DNA from: Dipylidium caninum
Lineage: Eukaryota; Platyhelminthes; Cestoda; Cyclophyllidea; Dipylidiidae
Direction of reading: 5' to 3'
Length of the DNA: 64,000 nucleotides
Assembly (NCBI GenBank): GCA_017562135.1
Contig: QEYB01000448.1
Coordinates: 992,001 to 1,056,000 of the forward strand
Part shown: positions 36,401 to 50,100 of the stretch, one piece after another
Layout of the letters: every line of letters begins with the position of its first letter
Numbering within the stretch: position 1 is the first letter of the stretch
Made by a program: the position numbers and the translations under genes
Notes under the pieces: model-generated
What the model was told of the DNA's origin: nothing
Seen by the model: the letters and a program-made list of their open reading frames with translations, nothing else
Database searches by the model: none

Positions 36401-36799
36401 TGGGAGAAACCCACCACATTCCCCGGAAAGAGCCGAGTTCTGTTGGGAAAATGCTCTCTCACCTTAATGCGCTCGTCAGCTCCACGAAAGTAATGAGGCT
36501 AATTAGTCGATGCAGCAGTCAAAAGTGGGCCTTTTTAATGACTTTCTTAATTAATTGGAAGAGGTGTCAACAGGCATTGCCCCAGCCGGCTGCTGAGAGA
36601 GCGTTCATTATTGCCGGTGGCCTCCTGCCCCCTACTGACCGGAGTGAAGGGGAGTTACATGCAGCAAATGTTAATGAAACTGACCAGCAACAATCGTGTT
36701 TGCCCAGTGCGGAGGTAGATTGGCATTCCTTTCGCAATTACCAACAGTTTGGACTTCAGATGGCTTTTAACCAAAAGATGAAGAAATTGAGTGGATGAT

Positions 36800-39700
36800 T
36801 CGCGTAGATGAGGACCACAGGAGTGCCGCAGACACCCATGAAGATCCGAATTGAAATGTTAACTCGACAATGTAAGGAATATGGTCAAAGACTTCTTATG
36901 GTGAATTCCTTCTGAGGTATTGAATGTATATCCGAGGATCTTCAACAAACGTTCAGAGATGTTTTTGCGAACTCGAGTTCCAATGTCACATCAAAGGTGT
37001 AGTATTTCTAACTGCACGAACATCCCAGGTTATTATTATTTAAATAAGCCTCGAAATGTAGCCAGAGCAATCAAAAAATGCATTTTAAGGTCAGAAAGTA
37101 GCATAGAATAGTTTACCACAGGGGAAAAGTGGGCATGAGCATTTAAGAAGAGCGAGCTTAATCGAAAGCTGCTGAAGGAAAGGAAGGGTCCATTAGTGTC
37201 TTTTGTTGGCTTGAGGACTGGTCTTTTATGACGGACGTAAAGACGTGTGATATTTAGTCATGGGCTACCTTTGAAAAGACTTTTTATCAGACTAGACAAT
37301 TATGGAGAAATTAATTCAGACTTTTCACAGTCGAGCATGCAAAATAGGCGGACGATTGAAATTATTACGTCCCAATATGGCGAACCTCGTCCTTTCAAGC
37401 CCACGATCAAAGCGTGTGAATACCGTCACACCCTCGGTTCCATGTCCAGCCTAATGAACATTCATTGTGTTCCCCCCAGGGGAGTGGCGATGATAGACAA
37501 ACACGCTGCATCTAATGTATCGATGTACTTGAGCTTTTTGGTCATTGATGCCTTGGTGTTTCATGTAATTCACCCAGTATGCGTATTTAGTTAATTTTGC
37601 CACAACGTTTGGAAGAGCAGAGTCTAGTTTGTCGGAAGGTGACTGACAATAAATGTGATTAAGATTAGGACAATTCACAACCCAAAGGGATAACTGTTTC
37701 GCGTTTTGTTCGGCCACTATTGCATGGTGGCATTCCGCTGGGGGAAAGCAGAAGTTCCAAAGTGGGAGAATCAATTAGAAATTCAAGGGTTTAGCATAAA
37801 ATGCTCAATTATATCCAAGTTGGCACTCTTCTTATCGGTGACGCAATGACCTAAAAGTATGAGATGTTCTCAAGATAATAATACCCTGCGCAAAATAATT
37901 AAAAAGAACAGGGAACTGTTGACCATTCTGGAGATGATGTATGGTGATATTTTCGAGAGTATAATTTTGGGGGCTGAGAGACCTCCATTCGTAAAATCAA
38001 TATTTATAAAAGCAAAACAACCAGAGGGAAGGAGTAAGGACAAAAAATGGCAAACCTAAAGAAGGATAAACCGACTTCCATCAATGGGCGCTAAAACCCT
38101 AGATCAAAGGGAAAATAAGCAAGGTATTGAAGAAGGTATTATTATTTACATCACGTAATACAACCCTTTGTTAATAGTAAAGGTATGTACGGGAGTAGGA
38201 GTTGACTTATGTACAGTTCTCCGTTTATGTGTCTAAATGAACGGGCGAGAAAGGAACACGGGGGAGATGAGGCTTGTGATCCGTAACTAAAAGCAAGTAT
38301 AGGCAGAAATGAGTAAACATGCATTTTCTCGAATAGTTTCAAAATTCCGTTCCCGATTCCCGACAATGACGAACAAAAAGAATTATATATCCTGCCGTGA
38401 ATAATTCTTTTTAAGTCAAATAAAAAATTAATTTATTTTTATGAAAAGTAAAAATCACTTCTCTTATTAAGTTAATGGCACCCTTGAAAACAACCATTTT
38501 TAAAAAAAATCAAAAAATTTAAGGCGCATTTACAAGTTTCTTATCTCAAATGCGGAGTTATACACTATTTCTTACGTTGATTTGCATGTCGCGTGTTTGT
38601 TTAGATCGTTCATTTTGCATCGTCTTTCGTTGCTGCAGATCCTTTAAACCCAACTTGTAGCATCATCAACCAATGCTTTGTGCAATCTGCAGATCACAGA
38701 CTCATTTCCTCTTCTTTTTGGCAAGTTTATTTGCTGTCATATTTCCTTCCAAGCGAACATCTCTTTGCTTTTCCTTAAGGCTGTTATTTTTTGGATGCGA
38801 TTGTACGTAGTAGTCTATTACGAGATCGGTCTACGTATTCCCTTATCAAACGGGTACTATTGAATCAATTTCCGAGTCTTTTAGAAGCCGTAGATATCTT
38901 TTCCTTTGTCCGTAAATCTATTCCTTAAGTCGCGCTTACTCATTAATGATTCTTCACCTAATGCCGTATCCAAAATAAAGAGATGTTAGTTTTGTGGGCT
39001 GTTGTATATACGTCTGTTTCACTTTAATGACAGATCGAGCATTATTGGAGCGATAAAGACTGTTACTCTTAATAGATTATGTAACTTTTCAGTAAACATT
39101 TTACTGATGATTTCACTGTTTATAAATAAGTGTTACAGAAGCTAAATAGTTGAGTTCGTGGCTACAATAAAGGTAAAGTTAACTTTATTTATACATATTT
39201 ATATAGATGAATGTAATTTTATTCTACTTTCAGGTTACTCTCCTTTCTATTTGCATCCGTTTGGGCATTGCAAAGAGGTTTGATGAAGGCCCTTATGATG
39301 TTAACATATTGGAACAAAGTATGTTCAATTTATAAGCCTCTCCATATCATACTTACCAGGATTTTTCATTTATTTTCCACGGTAGTTGAAAAAGTCCTGT
39401 GTACTTTAAGGCAGTTTGAGGGCGTTTTGCAGCAAATGTTTGACGGCGATTTTTGAAATGCGTGTTGCGTTATAGTTGTGTAAAAGAAAATGAAAAAGCA
39501 CCTATCACTCCTTAACTTCACAAAGATTTGCAATATCTTTCATGCTATTTAGGTGATGGATGTCTTTTCAATAGAGTTTTGCATTATTTTTTTACTATCA
39601 CTTAGGTACGAGAAGAGTGTTGTAATACTTTGTCAGTAGGTTTGTCGATATTGTAGCTAAAGAAGAATGTTGTTGAGCTGAAAAGTATTTTTACGGATTT

Positions 39701-42180
39701 TGGAAACAAACTCTCAATAATCAGATAAAAATAACACATTTGAGGAATATGGTTTCCTGGAGTAAATGTTTACTTCTAAGCTGAGAACGTTGGGTCTCTA
39801 AGATGTTCTTTTCTTCTTTTGGCTTTGTATGCAACCATCCTAACATTTATGCTTCTGTGTTTTCTGTGTGAATAAACGCGAAATTTCGAGCTTATTCTAT
39901 TGTTTATACGTGATAGTTCATGTAAATCACTCATTAAAGTGGCTAACTCAGGCTCTTTCAGTGAGTTACACATTTTATAAACGAAAATATGGGTTTTGGC
40001 GCTTAGTTTTAGGTTTTATGTTCCTGAACTGTGTTTATTATCTTGAAAACCCTAATTTCCACATAAAGGTTGCTAATCGTGCTTTATAGTTTGTGGGTCT
40101 GAAATTTTACCCCAAATTCGCTTTTTATTAAATTCGTCTTTCTTCGTTTGGGCTAACTTTATTTCATAATATATTTTTAACACTATGATAGCAACCACCG
40201 TTTTTTGATAATGGGTCATTTATTTTGGTAAAGTAAGTTTTTGCTTTCCCCAAAATATGTTTTGAATAACCTACTTTAATATATAATATTTCAAGGAAGT
40301 TGAGAGTCAACGCTGTTAAATTGCTTTGTCTTGCGGGGAGGACTAAACATTTGATTTTGCTCAGGTGCTACGATCCAATAAAGTACCTCTAACGTTATCT
40401 TCTGTTTGGTTAGCTAATGTTCCACATCAAATCTGAGCAGCTCAACTAAGATGATAATGAAATTGGTCAGCGTTACGCATATGTCAGAGTATGTGTAATC
40501 GACTTTTCTCCCTCGAATTCGTTTTTTGCGCAAGAGAGAGATTTGTAATGCTCTGCATAAGTTGGAGTCCTGTTCACTTTCCACGAAAAGGTTGAAGTTA
40601 GCGGAAAAGAAGCCACGTTTTGCCTCTTATCTGAAAGTATCTCAGTTTCTGAGTGAGAATAACGCAATAGGTGATATAATTTAAGGAAAACACACCAAAT
40701 TGGTTGGAAGCGAGACGAAGGACCATTGTTAACTGCAGTCATTATGAGCTTCCCGAGAACAATACGAAATTTTAACATATTCTTACGAACAAATAATAAC
40801 TGATCATAAACCACCGTGCTTGGCGTCGTGGAAGTTTCTAATGGACGTAGTAAATAATTGTGCTGAATGTATCCATTCTCATTGTTCAGCTTGGCCTTGG
40901 ATAATAGACCTTATCGCTCGGTCTTGGTGCCTAGTGTATATGAAAAGTAGGGATTAACTTACCTACGTGTTTTGATAATTGACCTCAACAGTAAACCGCA
41001 TATTCTTCTCTGAAGGTGCCTCCTTTTCCGAGTGCGGATGATACTAGTAACATTGTCCCAAGATTTTCACTGAACTCCTCAATAATTGTTTTGCCTAGAC
41101 GATTCTCTTCATTGAATTAACTTTACTTCGCGCGCAACTTTTTTTATTTTCAACATTTTTGGAAGTGCGGCTTTTGAAAAGGAATCCTAGACGTCGTGAA
41201 GACAGTTTCATTTGAGTTTTTGTGATCATGGATTCGTGCATGCACATCTCACGATGTGCATTCTCGACTCGCGATTTCCCATATGGCACTGAATTAGACA
41301 TTCGTCTCCCTTTAATGGCTCCAAGTCAAAATAACGTAGCCATGTAGCTGATTTGTAGCGTCTAATTAACAAACATTACCATTCAAATAAAACTACTTAC
41401 ACTGACAGCCCGAAATACGCTTTTTACCCAAGGCCAGGACGCACACTTATATGTTTTCTTACCTCACTTTGTAGATCTCACTTTGAATTAACGTTAGTTA
41501 AATTTTACTGCCATCAAGTAAAGTTGGAACTATAAATTGTCTCGACATTAAACCTGAAATTTTGCACAGACTTCAAAGTAACGGTGTTGTGTAGTGAATC
41601 CCGATTTTACGGCCTAAGAAAATGATATTCACGATGTTCTGACTGTTCCTATCGCACTTAGTGAAGGGATTAGATATCCGGATCGTTTTATTGCCTCACG
41701 CCTAAGACTTAATAAAGATGGAATTTTTGGATAGGGACCGTGCACTGTTGTGAGATCCACTTAAGGTCAATGTGACATGAAATGGCAGTTATGGGAGTGA
41801 AGACCATAGTGCACCAAGACATTTACATATACTTGACATATTTTCCGACAGTTTCAGTCCATCTTCAGTTAATTTCCATTTGCATATCGGTTTAGGCTTA
41901 TCTTTTAGTACCTAACTGGTTCAGATCCCCAAATTGGATTGCACTGGGCCGAATCAAACTAGAACCTTCCGTTCTCATTAACCGGACCTGCACAAATCAC
42001 CTGCGAGAGACCTTCCTCATGCGATTTTGGGTTTTAATTTCCCTAAAAGCTGAGCTAGGTTTTCATGCCCGAAGAAGTTGTACTGGGAATGAGGAAGGCT
42101 ACGTCAATGCACTTGGTTTGTGGGTCATCTATTACAATAGTCCACTTGACTCATGCATTCTTTTTCCTCATCATTGTACC
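36800..42180. other. AT-rich gene desert
   Basis: The composition becomes clearly AT-rich (most marked 37.8-42 kb), with long T and A runs and only short open frames. No exon with both splice consensus and family resemblance was found. It may be a deep intergenic region or a very large intron. Confidence 0.45.
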
Positions 42181-42186
42181 AACTAT

Positions 42187-44590
42187 TAGGTTGGGAACTA
42201 CTAAATAGACGTTGGAGATAGATGGAAGACGAAAAACGCAATTTTTTGCTTCATTTGTTATATTTAATAGAAATAATTTGCCCTGGAACCGACAACTTTA
42301 TGCCAACGATTGGGCAAGTCATATATGCTTTTTTGAGAAGAGTATTTCTAGAGTTAATAAACGATTCAACGCCGTTTATAATGTTCTCATAGTTGTTGTA
42401 CTTCTTTCTCATCAAAGTAATTCTTAATTACGCAAAAAGGGAACAATCGGTCGGAGAAATGTCGGGCGATAAATGGAGAGGTTGCGGTTGGTAAACCGTG
42501 AAATTGTAGGGAAGTTACTTAATTCGTCAGCAGCAATGGGAGCTTTCTGTGGTCGTGGTTCAGCGCTACTGATTGAGCTACGATGCCTGTTTTCTCCCCA
42601 TAAGTTTCTCCTGAATGACACCAAATTCTTCACGACGATGGAACTCCGCCGCTGTTGTGCTTTCGCCTGGTTGCCTCATAGGGGGGAAAGGGGATGGTGG
42701 AAGATGACTCCTTGGGCATTCCACTGTATGCCAACCATAATTCGTTTTCGACAAACTTTCCACTCAGGAGGGTGTCCTGGGGATGTATTCTTGTCTACTC
42801 GTTTGCTTCATCGTTTTCCGCTACCAGACAAAATCCACTTTTCATGAGAAGTGAAGATTTGGTGTTAAAAGGGCAGCAATGGTGTATTGCGGAGGAAGCA
42901 GGGCAGATGCCCCACTCTTCTTGTAGTCGTTCGATCATCCACCTGCGGTTGCGTCAGTTCGCACGGTCGGCAAATATGGGCCAATCTTGTCCTTTTCATT
43001 TCTTGTACGCAGATATTTCAACACAGACAGCCGTAGCCGTGTGGGTGGCCGGTTCCTATTTAGTTGAACCCAAGCACACGAATGTGGTGTGCGGAAGACG
43101 AAGAGCACTTTGTGTAATAGCGTGTGTGTGTGTGTGTGGATTGGGTTCCACAGTCATCGGGCTTCATTCTCCATGGGTTAGTGGTCTTCCTCGAAGCGGG
43201 CCACCTCGGTGAGAGCCAAATTGCCAGAAGGAAATTGTTGGAAGCAAAATCGAACACTTTTTCCTCAGTAGCGAATCCATCGCCGAATGCCTCGTTAGGG
43301 TTTGTCGAAGCCTGTTGAGCTGCCCTATGATGCAATTTGAAGTCGTATAAGAAAAGTGGATGCAAATCGTATTAGGTTTGCAAAATGAGCGAGAAGAGTA
43401 CCTTCAAAACTTATAAACAAAAATATCAAGTGCACGTTGCAGCGGAACAAAGGTCGAATGGGACGCCAGTTTCATAGTTTCAAACTTAGTATTTCTCTAA
43501 ACAAACAAACTCTACCAAGCCTGTAAGTGTTTTCACTGGACTTAGAATGAGCAAATTAAGAAATAACTTGAGAATTGTGATTAATGTAGGCATAGGAGGG
43601 ATTTTCTGGTTCCCCCTTTTAAAGACCATTCGCAGTGGTTGTTTTTGAGTCAAATGACGCATCGCATATGAGTAGTATATTCCTTTTGCGTGCTACTATC
43701 ACTGCTATGCCTTCCCCACACACCGCCGCGATTGATGTGAGTAGAGAGACTTGTTCCGCTTACCTCTTTGGGTATCCAGAGTAGGTTGGGGTTTTCTTTT
43801 GTGAGTGGGACCACTTATCAAGGACAAAATGAGTCGAGAAACAGTTCATTGGATGCTATTCGGTTGGCTCGTTGTTTACCTTGAACTCTTTCAATGCATT
43901 TCAGGGCGAATGTTTTGCTGCTTTATCCCACCTAGTCAGCCAGCCATTATGACTACTTTTTGCAGAATATGTTATTTCTAGTCGGTTTCTTTAACAAAGC
44001 CCTCTCTGACTCTTGGCTTAAAGGCTTAGGGTTGAGTTGGTCTTATAATTGCTTGATGTTCGGTCCTTTGAGGCAAATATTGAAGTAGTCTTTCGAAGCA
44101 CAATCTGTTATGGAGGATTAGTGGGAAGGTACGATTCCCTAAAGAAGTGGAACTAGAAGATCATTTGCGAAGTTAACACGGTTTTTACGGATTTTACCGT
44201 TGTGTTCATTAATTCCTGATCAACTGTTTTCAGGTTAACTTTTTCTATTAGTAGTAATTTGCCAAACGCCGAAGTAGGCAATTTCTTAAGTGGTTCAAAA
44301 ATGGAACTACGTTCACTTAAACCCCTGGTGCTGCGGCCGCCGACGATGGAGGCCTTAATTCGCTAGTCGGAGGAGTTCGTGCCTGCGCCAATCGGTTCAT
44401 GTGGCGGGACCCGCCGTCGTCGTAGGTGGCCCGAAGGCAAAAGGGGTGCCATCTTTCACGCGAAAATGATATTATCCTTTTGTTTGAATTCCTAAATGTT
44501 AAATCCCAACTTGTAGGCGATAAAGGTGAATCACCCCAGATGCGTACCTGTCCATGGGGAACGGCTTGGGCGAAAGAGCAGCTATAACTT
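42187..44590 (-). repeat. Interspersed repeat copy 3, inverted relative to copy 2
   Basis: On the minus strand the order is the same as in copy 2: 44590 to about 43500 matches 15840-16940, and 43496 to 42420 matches 16944-18050. The inner element carries the TIR-like ends CATAGTTTCAAACTTAGTAT (43474-43493, plus strand) and TTAGGTTGGGAACTA (42186-42200). Its tail continues, as in copy 1, past the TGTTCCCTTTTTGCG block. Together copies 2 and 3 form an imperfect inverted repeat of about 2.2 kb with arms some 24 kb apart. Confidence 0.8.
43123..43139. repeat. (TG)n microsatellite
   Basis: Eight TG units in repeat copy 3, the counterpart of the CA tract at 17331-17356. Confidence 0.85.
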
Positions 44591-44599
44591 AAACTTTAA

Positions 44600-47100
44600 A
44601 AGGATTCATGGTATTCATGACGAAGTATTGGAACACTGTGTTCTCTAGTTTCTATAAAATAATGAAGACCTGCCTGTCCGAGTGAGCTTTCTAGTTCCTC
44701 AATATTTTGCATCACATTTTCGTTAAGCCTTAGAAGGTTATCCGCTCGTGAAAATAATGGTGATTCGAGGTAGCAGACAAGTTTCCGATATCCAAGTAGA
44801 TGACTGTCTGTCGGGGGAAGGATTTTTCAAACTACAAGAACTAACAATCCCCCATTCTGCTCTATTCACAAACCGCCGCGAATATAAGCAAGATTGGGCG
44901 GAAAGCTATAACCTCCGGGATGGTGGTATAAAGATAAAGAACATTAATTAGACAAGGCTCTGTAATGTAAATAGGACTCTTTTTCTAGTTTCATTATTTA
45001 ACTATAATACAGAATAGGGCTTTGATTTTCCTCTGTGAAATCACCCATCTTCGTCGTTATTTATATCATTTACCTAATTAAACCGGATGGAGCATCTTGG
45101 GAATCGCATTAGTTGGTGCTGAGTGCTTCGGTACAGATAACATTATAATGAGCGGACCATTTCTGTCCAGAGTTTTCTCCACCAATTTTCCAAATAGACG
45201 ACACACTCAGATTTTTGAGTTAAAATCTGACGAGGATGGTAATTTTCACGTTAATATAACTGCAGGAGATAAATTTCCCACAAGGCTGTTAGACAAGCTT
45301 CCCTGCCTCGAAACTGAGCAGACTTCACAAAGATTAATGTTTTATATAAAACCCTCACTTCACCGCGCGAATAATATATGTTGATAAAAAACTGATATTC
45401 TATGTTAACTTAAAATTCTGTTTAGACAGGACTTTTGGTGGAGAGGAGAGACTGGAATGTTTGCACTAAAGCATGATTCAACGAATATTCGGAGGATCTT
45501 ATGGCGTAGCCGGAGGATTCGCAACAGTGTCTCGAAATGGTTTTTGCGATATCCAACCTTGGGTGTTAACAGTCACCTCTTCTTCACAGAAAACCGCCCA
45601 CATTCACCATCACCTGTGTAGGGTGAAAACCCCTCCGCCGATACTGCATTTTATCATCATTTCCAGGTTGTTAGGCCATTCACTGGGGAGGTTATAATGC
45701 GATCAGACTTCACCTTCGGACTTACTTTGCACAAGATGCGCAAACCGTTGCGCCTCTCTGTACTTTGGCTGTGCTTCCACATAATCCACAATTACCGGCC
45801 TCTTCAAAGCCGGCAACTGGAAAATGGGTTGGGCCACTTATCCATGCCGCGATCGGCAGCGCGGAACGTCGTAGATGCCTTCCCGAAAGCCTCAGGCCTT
45901 ATTTGTAGAAAATTTTATCTTCGTCAATATCTTGATCATTTTTTCCACTTCTCTTTAATTTTATCAAGAGCAAATCTGTCTAATCAACGAGGCTAAATAA
46001 AGTCCGCTAATTATCATTTGAGGAGAGTTGAATGATCCGAGTGATGTTTGAGGAGGAGGGGGCCGGGGGGGGGAAACCCTTGACCAAGGCGTATGGAAAT
46101 GTTACTATGCTCGGGAGGGGAAGTGCTACCTAATTACACACACACATTCATTTGTTTTGGTAAACACGAAAACAAAGACGTTAGGCACCAGTCAACTTAA
46201 TTATTAATGTTGCCTTCTTTAGTTCCGCTAGTTGCGCTAGAGTAGTTATTTTTGGATCCACAAAAAAAAACACCATAAAATAAAACACTCAACTGTTCCT
46301 GCCTTGTTAACCACTAATGCTACCAATGAAGTGAAATATCGTGACAGAATGAGAAAGGGCTCAAAAGGCACTTTACAACATCCCAGGACCTCTCATTCGA
46401 AACAAGAATACTTCTAATTTCCACCTATTTTAATTTTCAATTAACGGGGTGTCGGAGACAGCATGGATGGAATGTCATCTGCTTCCAATTTAGCATCTTA
46501 CGAGTCTGTTGTGCAAAACAAAATTTCATTATTTTAAATCGGCGTTCGAGGAGAATCACTGAGAAACACATCTAGCCGATAACCCGGAGGAGGCCTACTA
46601 AATGGAGCACCAGAGCTCTTCGACAAATAATATTTCTCTAAGCTGTAGTACAACGATTTACTGTTCGCTACCGCTGGAGCACTCCGAGGAAAGTGGTGAG
46701 ATCATGCCATTCTATGATTGAAATGAATGGCACAACCAAGTTTCCACACTTGTTTGTTTATGCACACAGCTAAAAATACTGCTACATTTCATTAATCATA
46801 AAGAAGTGAGTAGGTCGGGAGATTTTGTGTCTCATGTGTGGCCATTGTTGGGGAGGAAGACGGTTCTAATCAGACCTCGCTGCACCAATCGCGTGTCATT
46901 CACTTTGCTCGTTTCATGTGCTCTCATAAACCATTCACAATTGTTCACTTCCACTCTCTTACGATGATGTCGGCCAGTTTGAAGGGTGATTTTTTGCCAT
47001 CAAAGCCCTTGAAGGAGTTTGCTAGTTTCCAATCCACACAATACTTCTCTTTTCGCCGAAAGGGTATTTACCCTCGTGTGCATTACGTACCCTTTCATTT
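44600..47100. other. Upstream region of the syndecan-like gene
   Basis: The plus-strand first exon(s) of the following gene should be here, because its first recognised exon begins in phase 1. A candidate start at 45712 (MRKPLRLSVLWLCFHIIHNY) looks weakly signal-like but has no good donor in the right phase. A 95-codon frame at 45097-45384 has balanced composition but no known motif. Confidence 0.3.
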
Positions 47101-47103
47101 CAG

Positions 47104-50100
47104 TTGGATGTGCGCGAATACGTCGGTTGTTGGCTTTGAAGGCGTTACAGGACTTCCCCCCTCTCCCCTCGCCTTCACCCTTCTATGGGGAGAAGAGGAT
47201 GGCGATGGAGCCTGGCTTTTCGCCGGACTTCCTCCACCCCCATGCACCGCTTTCACCATCACCGGTACCCGCACTGTCGCCGCATTCACAACTGGCAGCC
47301 TCGCGCATCGCCTTCTCCGCCGAAAATCTGCCTACGTGCCGGGCCGACCGTCCCGACCTCTTCACGGCACGCCAGTGCATCGCCCTCGACTGTTTTTGCG
47401 TCAACGTCACCACCGGCGTCGCTTTACCCGGTACGCAGACCAACAGTGAGGAGCTCGTCGACTGCGGCACTGGTGAGATTTTCCAATTCCCCTCTTTATG
47501 TGACCTGCGTGTACTTTAATCGCTATAGCCACAATCTGTTGTGGTTTACTCCACTCACTGGTTGATATTTTTCACTATTATAAAGCGGAAACTATAACGT
47601 TCAATGGGAAAAAGTTGGCGTGTGTCTGAAATAGGTGGGGCATTAAAAGAAGGCAGCAAAACACCAATGTGCGAACCATCGTAAATGTTACAAATAAAGT
47701 GAAATCAACTATTCACTTGGGGGCGCTTTTCGTTAATTTGGCTTACGAGATGCATGTCGTGCTGAGCCCTTGGGCTTTTCCCCCCCTTCTGCGAACACTT
47801 GCGGTGATAAGCAGTTGAAGTGCGTCGCTGATATGCTAAAATTAAAAGCGATGACAAAAGAATAAGCCAGAAATACCAAGTGGGAGGGGGAATAGTACGC
47901 TGAAGTAAATGTACTCCCGAATTTGCCCAATGAAATGCATTAGCGGAATTTATGTTCTAATCATTTAATGGCATTTTACCTCGACTGTTAACCAGAGGTT
48001 CTTTTTGCTCCTGCCGCTGCTGCTGCTGCTGCTGCATTGAGGGTGGGGTGCCTCCTGCGTGCCTCACTGCCGGCAGTGTAACACACGAGAGAAGGAAGGC
48101 GAGGAGATTCTTGTGGACGGTTCTACACAATAATAACCGGGGTGTGAGTCACCTCGTGCGGCTTTTGAAATCCTCGTCTTTTGGTACACATTTTGTGAAT
48201 TTTTATGTAAAAATAGGCGAGCACTTGTGAGGCCATGCATTCTCCAACCGCAATGCCAATCGGAATCTAGAAGTTGCCGAGTTTGTCTGCTTAAGCTCTC
48301 GTGGACGATAGATGCCCATTCGAGGAATTGTTTCATAGGGTTCTTATTGCAGAGTTCGAGATCACTTGAGGAAAGGGCGAGCATACTCACAGCAAACGTA
48401 CGAAAGATCAAATCCATATGATTTCGGGCAGTTGGAAATCCAGTCGCCTTCTACCTCCGTTACTCTGTATAGAATCGTCAAATTGAGATTTTATTCGTGG
48501 TAATAGGAGAATTTTAGTCCATTCTCCACACCTTAGCATCTTTAAAGGGTACTTTCCCTTCCTTACTTGGGGTAAACCACTTACCTCGTCTACACATGAC
48601 TCCCTTGACTTTGCTTCCATCCAAATTCAAACCGCTGCGACTGGAGTTTCCGTGATTGCTTTCATTTCTTGAGTTGTACTAAGCTGAATGAAAACCGGTG
48701 TTAGTTTATGCTCCTCATTGCGCCTAACGACGCTATTTTCTGCCGTCTCTTGATGACTTTACACTCAATGTTCCCTGCAGTCTGTCGTTATTCTCCATTT
48801 AGGGATGGAAGACCACAACGACGGATAATTAGTCCGGGTTGTATTTTGGAAGATCGCAGAACTGCCTCCATATTTGCTTACAATGTTGGATGTATAAAGG
48901 GAAGATTATTGTTGCATTCTTTAAAATGCCTTTAAGGTACAGGCGTTCCATCCACGGAGGACGTGGGAAATTTGAAGGGGGAGATGAATTGAGTACGACT
49001 ATTAGTGGTTATTTAATGTTATTTTTTTTTAAATTAAACCACGTCAACACGGAGATCAGAAGTAGTCCATATTCGCAAGATTGGCGAATATGCGTTCAAC
49101 AGTTCAACCGTTGATTTTATAATCTCATTAGTAGTTTTTTCACGATCCCTAAGGTTTATTTGCACCATTGGATTATAATAAAAGTGAGCGAAGAACCACC
49201 CATCTAATGACGGAGACAACACAGTCTTTCGAGTTCCTCCATCGGCACTTTGTCCTTTCCCCACTCAACCCTCTTCAGCGGAATCTTTTTTTCAACGGTT
49301 CCCTTGGCAAAAGTACAGCGTCCAAAGGGGATTGCTCCAGTGCATATACCAAAAGACCCACTACCATTTTGTACAGATGGAAGCGTTTCTTTTCCACATT
49401 TTGCTGGATATATCCTCGTAAATCTCGCGATATCTTTAAGCGAGACTATATCCAAAGGTTTGGAAGTATTTCTGAGAACTTTGGCTTGATTCGGCATAAA
49501 TTTGTTTAACCCAGGCGCATGTATCCCGAGGCCCATGAAATCGGGACTTCATTCTTGGGATTTTATCCCCGTATTATCCACACAAAATCGCGTCTTTATT
49601 GCACACTGACATTTTTCACACAGGAGGCGATTGATTACACATATCATTTATCCTCACCAAAGAATAATAAACCCAAGCAATGGGGATTAAAAGTAAAATT
49701 AAGGGTGGGTATGTAGACTGTAGGGGTTGGCAGCTTTAAAGTCTTTGCTATGCCACTTTAATCAACTGACTTACAGACTAAAACGGGCAAAAAATTCCTC
49801 ATATGTCAGTTAAAGGCCTGGCCTTGAAACTTCTTCCCCGCGACAATGGAGATTTATTTCTGGGCACTAATGGCGGCTAACAATAAATGGGGTCCCGACC
49901 AGAGGCACGTCAAATGGATTCACACTATGGCGGGGAGAGAGAGGGATTGCGTCAGTGAACTCTGTTCTCGTTTCCCATTTAGCTTTTCGCCCATAAACAG
50001 TTTGGAAAGTGGGAAAACGCAATGCCTATCGCCTTCTCTCCCAAATCCTATCATTTGGTGCGGGTGGAATTGAGTTCTCAAGTCTATCATAACATCATTT

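Noticed and set aside
36400..36798. 132-codon plus-strand frame
   Set aside because: No recognisable motif and no splice partners; length is possible by chance in a window of this size.
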